Assembly (NCBI GenBank): GCA_030672605.1
Contig: DAOVGE010000050.1
Coordinates: 1 to 10,273 of the forward strand
Length of the DNA stretch: 10,273 nt
Reading direction: 5' to 3'
Source of the DNA: Methanosarcinales archaeon
GTDB lineage: Archaea; Halobacteriota; Methanosarcinia; Methanosarcinales; Methanogasteraceae
Position 1 is the first letter of the stretch; every line of letters begins with the position of its first letter. The notes beneath the pieces are model-generated. The model was not told where the DNA came from, did not search any database, and was given only the letters and a program-made list of their open reading frames with translations. Both the position numbers and the translations under genes were made by a program. Of the stretch, positions 6,149 through 10,273 are shown piece after piece.

Positions 6149-6395
6149 GAGCTCTATTTCAAAGGCACAATCCTACACAGACATTGGTGAATTCTGGGAT
6201 ACATGCGACCTTGCAGATTATTGGGACCAGACAGAACCTGCAGAATTCGAGGTGGGCGTTCTATCAGAGATGACTTACTATGCACTGGACCGTGAACTGT
6301 CAGAAGAAGTTCGATCCCTTGCACGGAAGAGGGGTGTGTCGGCAGATACGCTGTTAAATCTGTGGGTGCAGGAGAAGTTGCAGCAGATATCCTGA
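6138..6395 (+). CDS. CopG/BrnA-like antitoxin
   Basis: This 85-residue partner of the preceding toxin gene begins with the SYTDIGEFWDTCDLADYWD segment, typical of CopG-type antitoxins (the F-D-T-x-D-x-x-D-Y/W pattern that contacts the toxin). It ends in a ribbon-helix-helix-like part, LSEEVRSLARKRGVSADTLL, which should bind DNA as a dimer. The start is well set by the strong Shine-Dalgarno sequence, and overlap with the toxin gene supports co-translation. In this family the DNA-binding domain is usually C-terminal, as here, and the complex represses its own operon. No unusual residues are seen. Confidence 0.8.
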   Translation: MRGKSSISKAQSYTDIGEFWDTCDLADYWDQTEPAEFEVGVLSEMTYYALDRELSEEVRSLARKRGVSADTLLNLWVQEKLQQIS

Positions 6396-6432
6396 TGCAA
6401 CTCGAGTAAAAACCGCTATTGCCTGGGAAATG

Positions 6433-6721
6433 AGTGGTGCGTGTTCTGCAGGGGGCACGATCACCGTCGGAATGATTCTTGAGTGGTTTACGTGACCACA
6501 CTCCACTTCACGTCTGCGCAGAACTTGGGCAGCGCCCGACTACCGTCTTCAACCGTAATAGTGAACTGATTGTTCCGTGCAGTGCCAATATCCTCCATGG
6601 GCGTTTGATTGCAGAGGGGCAGCCTGATTTTAACTTGATCCTGCCGGATATCGAGGTTGCGCTGAATGTGAACACGGTCCAGGATCTGGAGCAGTGCGAG
6701 CGGATGCTGGTGGCGCGGTGA
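6433..6721 (+). pseudogene. Fused relic of the aldolase and cobY 3' ends
   Basis: Two gene fragments lie end to end. From 6433 to about 6492 the frame reads SGACSAGGTITVGMILEWFT and then stops. This aligns with KGAIIRGHGTIAVGMLLEEAYV of the aldolase at 4132-4692, with the GHG zinc ligand lost. From about 6494 to 6721, in another frame, the text HTPLHVCAELGQRP through VNTVQDLEQCERMLVAR aligns with the end of CobY. I count 58 of 68 identical residues from the CAELGQRP cysteine to the last residue. The first two-thirds of cobY and the intervening spacer are missing. There is no catalytic core, so neither part can be functional. It is best explained as a duplication of the aldolase-cobY segment followed by internal deletion and drift. 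Confidence 0.85.
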
Positions 6722-6790
6722 GGGATAGTTGAGGAAGATAAGAAAAACTCGCCTGCAATGGTTGGATTCGTCATTACAACTACCACAATC

Positions 6791-7363
6791 TCATCGTGTA
6801 CGCAGCCGCTTCACAATCACGCGCTCAAAGACCGATCGCATATCCTCTCCTGGCTTGAGCGCCTTCAATCCTTCAAGAACCTCCTCTGCGACATCAGGTT
6901 CATGGATGATTGTGCAGTCAACGCAACTCCAGACTTTGCCGCCGCTCGAACGCTCAACATACGTGCCACCGGTCCGCTCATCGTTGCACGGATAAAACGG
7001 ACAGAAGCAGAACGTACAGTCCTGTCCCTCAAAATGACATGGATAATATTCACAATCTCTTCTGCCCACGCATATCCCACCTTTTAATACGTCCTCAATG
7101 TTTCTACTGGCAAGGTCCCGCCCCCATTCGGATACGGTGCTGTTGATCGCATCGATCAGTTCCGGTTTCAGGGACTCGGAATCAATCTCGATACAATCCT
7201 TGCCGCACTTTTGAACAACGACTCCATGCTCTGAGAGCCGCCTGATCAGTTCTGATGCGCCCATCCCGAAAGCGCGAAGATCAACCAGCGTATGCTGCTG
7301 ATCGCTTGTGATGATCTCAAACCCGCGTACCTTTCCCAAGCGTTCGATCAGATCGTTTTTCAT
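6791..7363 (-). CDS. CobD C-terminal-like domain fused to a cysteine-rich small domain
   Basis: This 190-residue protein has two parts. Residues 1 to about 80 (LVDLRAFGMGASELIRRL, then EHGVVVQKCGKDCIEID) resemble the small C-terminal domain of PLP aminotransferases such as threonine-phosphate decarboxylase CobD, but the PLP-lysine domain is absent. Residues 98-154 carry nine cysteines (98, 104, 109, 116, 119, 121, 126, 147, 150) and match the cysteine-rich small domain (CEYYPCHFEGQDCTFC, VWSCVDCTIIH), a probable metal or Fe-S site. In Methanosarcina mazei a similar domain is fused to full-length CobD, which also has threonine kinase activity. A stand-alone partner in cobamide synthesis is therefore plausible here. 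The ATG shares one base with the acylphosphatase stop, so translation is coupled. There is no sign of decay. Confidence 0.8.
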   Translation of the reverse strand: MKNDLIERLGKVRGFEIITSDQQHTLVDLRAFGMGASELIRRLSEHGVVVQKCGKDCIEIDSESLKPELIDAINSTVSEWGRDLASRNIEDVLKGGICVGRRDCEYYPCHFEGQDCTFCFCPFYPCNDERTGGTYVERSSGGKVWSCVDCTIIHEPDVAEEVLEGLKALKPGEDMRSVFERVIVKRLRTR

Positions 7364-7641
7364 CAGAACCTCATTACGAATCCGGCGAATTCTTCTGCGT
7401 CAACTACATCAATCGCCTCAATCTTCATATCTGTCACGTCTGCTGCTCTCGGACCTCTTCCTATCAGTCGGGTCATCTCTTTGACCGCCGCATCCTGCCC
7501 CTGGATCACTGCCTCGACCCTGCCGTCAGGCAGATTCTTGACCCAGCCCCGTATGCCGAGGTCGTTTGCACATCCCACAGTGAAGTAGCGGAATCCTACG
7601 CCCTGCACCCTGCCTGTTACCGTGATGTGGATGGTCTTCAT
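7363..7641 (-). CDS. acyP: Acylphosphatase
   Basis: This 92-residue cytoplasmic enzyme hydrolyses carboxyl-phosphate bonds such as acetyl phosphate or aspartyl phosphate. The family signature TGRVQGVGFRYFT spans residues 9-21, with catalytic arginine R18. The second signature GWVKNLPDGRVEAVIQG begins at residue 32, with catalytic N36. Length and ferredoxin-like alternation of strands and helices fit the family exactly. The ATG at 7641 has GAGG nine to twelve bases upstream and is the only sensible start. It is the first gene of a two-gene unit with the Cys-rich protein. The link to cobamide or threonine-phosphate chemistry is interesting, since acylphosphatases act on mixed anhydrides, but a direct role there is unproven. 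Confidence 0.95.
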   Translation of the reverse strand: MKTIHITVTGRVQGVGFRYFTVGCANDLGIRGWVKNLPDGRVEAVIQGQDAAVKEMTRLIGRGPRAADVTDMKIEAIDVVDAEEFAGFVMRF

Positions 7642-7679
7642 GCAGCTAGCCTCGTTTCGTGTGACTTCGGTTGTCGCAT

Positions 7680-7689
7680 CACTTAAATG
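7680..7689 (-). promoter_or_regulatory. Possible TATA element for the acylphosphatase unit
   Basis: On the minus strand CATTTAAGTG lies about 40 to 50 bases upstream of ATG 7641, leaving room for a short leader that carries the GAGG ribosome site. The TTTAA core is nearly symmetrical and sits between two divergent units, so it could in principle serve the plus-strand gene as well. It is assigned by position and composition only. Confidence 0.35.
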
Positions 7690-7717
7690 TTGACCCGGTC
7701 GCTCTGCTTATGAGGCA

Positions 7718-8425
7718 ATGGGGCTGCGTCCGGCGGTCTGGTCGATAGCTCCGCAACTGCGAAAGGTTGAAGTAGACGCGACGCAAAGGAGGTGTGCTTT
7801 TGGTGATTGGATGAACAGGGAAATATCTTCTGAAATGACAAGTACAATGATTGAGGATCATACCGGTTATCCGAGCACGCTGGCGTTTATTCTGCTCACT
7901 GATGTGGTCGACGGCACACCCATTCACGAAGATGCGAGCCGCCTCGGCGAGATGGAATTTAACGACAAGATCAGACATGTGATTCAGTACACATTCCGGA
8001 GGCGTGTGCTGGATACACTGTATGATGCGGATGTCGGAGCTGGTGATCTCTCGGAAAAACCGGATGATCTGACCGAAGTGCAGTGGAAGTCGGTGATAAA
8101 ACGGTCAGATGTAAAATGGGATGAATATCGTAAGTATGCGTACGAATTTGAGAGAGATAAGTGCAAAGGATTCTTTACATCCGGTAAAGGCGCAGAAGTA
8201 GATATGTTTTTTGCTGAATATACGGATACGGTGCATTCCGACAGCGGAGCACTGATCTACACGAAAGATGGCAGAAGAATACCACTTTCGCACGGTCTTC
8301 TTCATCGAATCGACACGATATTCGAGATGGAAAACAAACCAGGAGTGCTGCTGACCGAGCGGATGAAGAAGAAGAGCTTCGAGGAGCATGCGAAGCGTGC
8401 CGAACGCGATCTTTATGAGAAATAA
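7718..8425 (+). CDS. Unrecognised protein encoded upstream of the SMC-like ATPase
   Basis: I do not recognise a family. ATG 7718 gives 235 residues, and ATG 7811 gives 204. Between them lies a strong AAAGGAGGTG at about 7785-7794, which suits translation from 7811 although the spacing is long (about 16 bases). The first 31 residues look unconstrained, so 7811 is slightly preferred. The product is soluble, charged and mixed alpha/beta, with acidic and aromatic stretches (VKWDEYRKYAYEFERDK), a GFFTSGKGAEVDMFFAEY segment and a lysine/glutamate-rich helical C-terminus (TERMKKKSFEEHAKRAERD). No signal peptide or membrane span is seen. It ends 18 bases before the ATPase gene. In haloarchaea some archaea-specific SMC-related proteins are also encoded beside a small partner (RdfA), but I see no clear similarity to RdfA. 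Confidence 0.8.
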   Translation: MGLRPAVWSIAPQLRKVEVDATQRRCAFGDWMNREISSEMTSTMIEDHTGYPSTLAFILLTDVVDGTPIHEDASRLGEMEFNDKIRHVIQYTFRRRVLDTLYDADVGAGDLSEKPDDLTEVQWKSVIKRSDVKWDEYRKYAYEFERDKCKGFFTSGKGAEVDMFFAEYTDTVHSDSGALIYTKDGRRIPLSHGLLHRIDTIFEMENKPGVLLTERMKKKSFEEHAKRAERDLYEK

Positions 8426-8432
8426 AGTACAT

Positions 8433-8438
8433 AAGGAG
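8433..8438 (+). promoter_or_regulatory. Shine-Dalgarno for the SMC-like gene
   Basis: AAGGAG lies five bases upstream of ATG 8444, in the 18-base gap after the preceding stop codon. It decides the start of the ATPase and indicates that both genes are read from one transcript. Confidence 0.8.
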
Positions 8439-8443
8439 ATACA

Positions 8444-10273
8444 ATGAAACTTGAACTGCAAAATATAGGTGGATTTACAGGAGTTCATGGATTTGAACTC
8501 AAGAAAGGGATCAACCGGATTACTGCGCCGAATGCCAAAGGTAAATCGAGTTTGCTGCGTGGACTTCAGTGTCTCGCCAGTGATTCCGATGATATGGGTG
8601 TGTTCCGGGATTCCCTGAACGATGATAGCGATTCCGGTTATGTCAAACTCGATTCCGGGTACTCACGAAATCTCACGCGTGTGAACGATGCGGTGCGCGT
8701 GAACACGTCAGCGGATCACACATTCTTTGATGAGAACAGCGAGTGGCGGAACGCCGAGAAGATTGCATTCTTCACGCCGAAGAGCAGGGTGGTTCTGGAG
8801 ATCGACCAGAACGCTTTTGATGTGCTCCGGTTTGTTAACAGCATCAGTGGAGCCGAGGTCGTCGGAGCAGACATCCGTAGAAAGGAAGCTCAGCTGGAAG
8901 AGAAGAAGCGAGAACTTGAGATGTACATCGAGAATCTCAAAGGCGCCCAGAGGCTCGATGCAGAGATCAAGACGATGCGAGGCGACATCCAGAGGCTGCA
9001 AGGGGAAGTGCAGGAACTGGAGAGTGAGATTGCAAAAGAGACCGGGACTATGGATCTCAAAAAGGTAGGTGAAGATATCGCCGCCAAGAAACAGGAGATC
9101 CGCGACCTCGAGGAACGACTCAGAAGCCGGGAAGGTGAGGTCAAACGGTACCGCGATCAATACGATAAGACTCACGCACTGTATGAACGGCTCAAGGAGG
9201 AGATCGATGATTTTGAACAGAGATCCGAGACAGAAAGCGTCGAAGACTTCACTGAGAAGATTCAGGTTCATGAGCGAAGGAAGAAGGATCTGAAGACCGG
9301 GAAGGACATGCTTGATGACCTCTGGGGGGTCGTTGATAAAGCGTACAAGATATTTGGCGAGTCCGAACACGTCATACCCGACCGGGTGAAAGAGGATCCA
9401 TTAATCACTGGTGCATACGACCTTCTCGGAAATCCTGGTGAGTGCCCGGTATGTGGGGGCGATGCGGTTCTTGGATCACTCGATACGAGGAGAAAGGAAC
9501 TGCGCGAGCGTGCAACAGACCTCTCAAAGGAGATGCGCGGTGAGGATGAGCAAGTCAAGGCAATCAAAACAGAGCGGGATGAACTACAGAGGAAGAAGGA
9601 CGAGAGCAACTCGAAGAGACGGGAACGAGACATTGCAAAGCGTGAGGCAGAGGCGCATCTCAACGAGTTGAACAAAGACAAAGACCTCAAAGATAAGATC
9701 ACTGATGAGATTGCAGAGAGAGATCATGAACGAAAACGTCTCGAGGATGAATACAAGGATGCTGCGAAGACTGCGAGTACCGAGAGCAAAGACCATCTCA
9801 ACGAGCTGAGAAAGAAGGTCGGAGCATTCGAGACCGAGATCAGGAATAACCAGAAGGAGATCGACAGGCTCACCGCTGTGATTCCGGATTACAAGGTCGG
9901 GGAGCCGCTTGAGGAGTATGCGAAGAAGAAGGAGCAGGGACTCGGTCGCTTACGATCGGAGATCGAGGAACTGAAGGATGAATGGGAGCACGAGGTCTTT
10001 GGAGCGGTTGATCTCTTCAACAAAAACATCAACGACATCTACAAGGCTATGGGATTCACAACCTTCCGCAAAATCGAGATTACAAAGAATCTGGTGCGGG
10101 ACCGGCTGAATTCGCTCGATGTGAAAGTGGAGCATGAGAGCGGAAAGGTACAGTCACTCTCCAGCCTGAGCAAGGCAGAGCAGTTGACACTGGGCATAGT
10201 CTTCCAGATCTCTGCAAAGGAGAATTATATCCCTGATTTCCCATTCTTCGTGATCGATGACAACATGAACACC
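8444..10273 (+). CDS. SMC/Rad50-like ATPase with zinc hook (3' end cut by window)
   Basis: The frame is open from ATG 8444 to the last base, giving 610 residues without the C-terminus. The N-terminal strand MKLELQNIGGFTG and Walker A APNAKGKS (28-35) are ABC/SMC-type. A long heptad-like coiled coil runs from about 145 to 310. A Rad50-style hook CPVCGG follows, with C334 and C337, then a returning coil from about 345 to 510. The signature-like LSKAEQ is at about 575-580 and Walker B FFVIDD at 601-606. The arms are shorter than in most Rad50 proteins, and the start (IGGF..., PNAKGKSSLLRGL) resembles the archaea-specific SMC-related group known mainly from haloarchaea. The residue after the Walker B aspartate is Asp (D606), where the catalytic Glu is expected. 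No Mre11 gene is adjacent, so a canonical Rad50 role is doubtful. Likely roles are DNA tethering, chromosome organisation or defence. Confidence 0.88.
   Translation, partial: MKLELQNIGGFTGVHGFELKKGINRITAPNAKGKSSLLRGLQCLASDSDDMGVFRDSLNDDSDSGYVKLDSGYSRNLTRVNDAVRVNTSADHTFFDENSEWRNAEKIAFFTPKSRVVLEIDQNAFDVLRFVNSISGAEVVGADIRRKEAQLEEKKRELEMYIENLKGAQRLDAEIKTMRGDIQRLQGEVQELESEIAKETGTMDLKKVGEDIAAKKQEIRDLEERLRSREGEVKRYRDQYDKTHALYERLKEEIDDFEQRSETESVEDFTEKIQVHERRKKDLKTGKDMLDDLWGVVDKAYKIFGESEHVIPDRVKEDPLITGAYDLLGNPGECPVCGGDAVLGSLDTRRKELRERATDLSKEMRGEDEQVKAIKTERDELQRKKDESNSKRRERDIAKREAEAHLNELNKDKDLKDKITDEIAERDHERKRLEDEYKDAAKTASTESKDHLNELRKKVGAFETEIRNNQKEIDRLTAVIPDYKVGEPLEEYAKKKEQGLGRLRSEIEELKDEWEHEVFGAVDLFNKNINDIYKAMGFTTFRKIEITKNLVRDRLNSLDVKVEHESGKVQSLSSLSKAEQLTLGIVFQISAKENYIPDFPFFVIDDNMNT

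Noticed and set aside
6741..6751. Oligo-T run on the minus strand after the Cys-rich gene as a terminator
   Set aside because: The run is only five T residues with no associated hairpin, too weak to call.
6758..7087. Plus-strand open frames across 6729-7146
   Set aside because: They are antisense to the Cys-rich gene, whose nine-cysteine motif fixes the minus strand as coding.
8708..9370. 220-residue minus-strand open frame
   Set aside because: It is antisense to the coiled coil of the SMC-like gene. The GAG/AAG-rich sense strand gives a leucine-rich mirror frame with few stops.
8444..10273. Canonical Rad50 of the Mre11-Rad50 complex
   Set aside because: The hook and ATPase motifs fit, but the arms are short, Walker B is DD and no mre11 gene lies upstream. 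Downstream sequence is not visible.

Overview
The window looks like a chromosomal stretch from an uncultured euryarchaeon of the methanogen/ANME kind (Methanomicrobia-like). This rests on gene content, not on a marker gene. It has an archaeal-type CobY, a cysteine-rich small domain of the kind fused to methanogen CobD, a short FucA-type aldolase, a single-domain Get3/ArsA ATPase, a DUF5678/retropepsin-like pair, and an SMC/Rad50-like ATPase resembling the archaea-specific SMC-related group. Base composition is close to balanced, and several genes have clear Shine-Dalgarno sequences.

Layout. Positions 1-1850 are decayed accessory DNA: an imperfect palindrome, a small DUF5678-like gene, the 5' part of a retropepsin-like aspartyl protease gene, a frameshifted N-terminal piece of an IS110-family transposase on the minus strand, and then about 900 bases with no convincing gene that carry three more palindromes. 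Positions 1853-4051 hold a tightly overlapping trio: an unrecognised helical protein, a Get3/ArsA ATPase with a C-terminal HSP20-like domain, and a 63-residue CxxC protein. A class II aldolase (fucA-like) follows at 4132-4692. A 440-base repeat-rich spacer then leads to cobY (5136-5750). Next come a BrnT/BrnA-like toxin-antitoxin pair (5858-6395) and a fused relic (6433-6721) holding the 3' parts of the aldolase and cobY genes. On the minus strand, acylphosphatase and a CobD-C-terminal/Cys-rich protein overlap by one base (7641 down to 6791). Finally an unrecognised protein (to 8425) lies 18 bases upstream of a zinc-hook SMC/Rad50-like ATPase that runs off the window end.

How the genes fit together. 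CobY and the Cys-rich protein both point to assembly of the cobamide nucleotide loop, although they are transcribed in opposite directions. The aldolase may supply lactaldehyde, as FucA-type aldolases do in methanogens. The Get3-like trio suggests targeting of membrane proteins or another client-handling ATPase. The last two genes look like one expression unit, and they are the best candidate here for an undescribed system. The relic shows that the aldolase and cobY were once duplicated together, and that the copy collapsed by internal deletion next to a toxin-antitoxin module.
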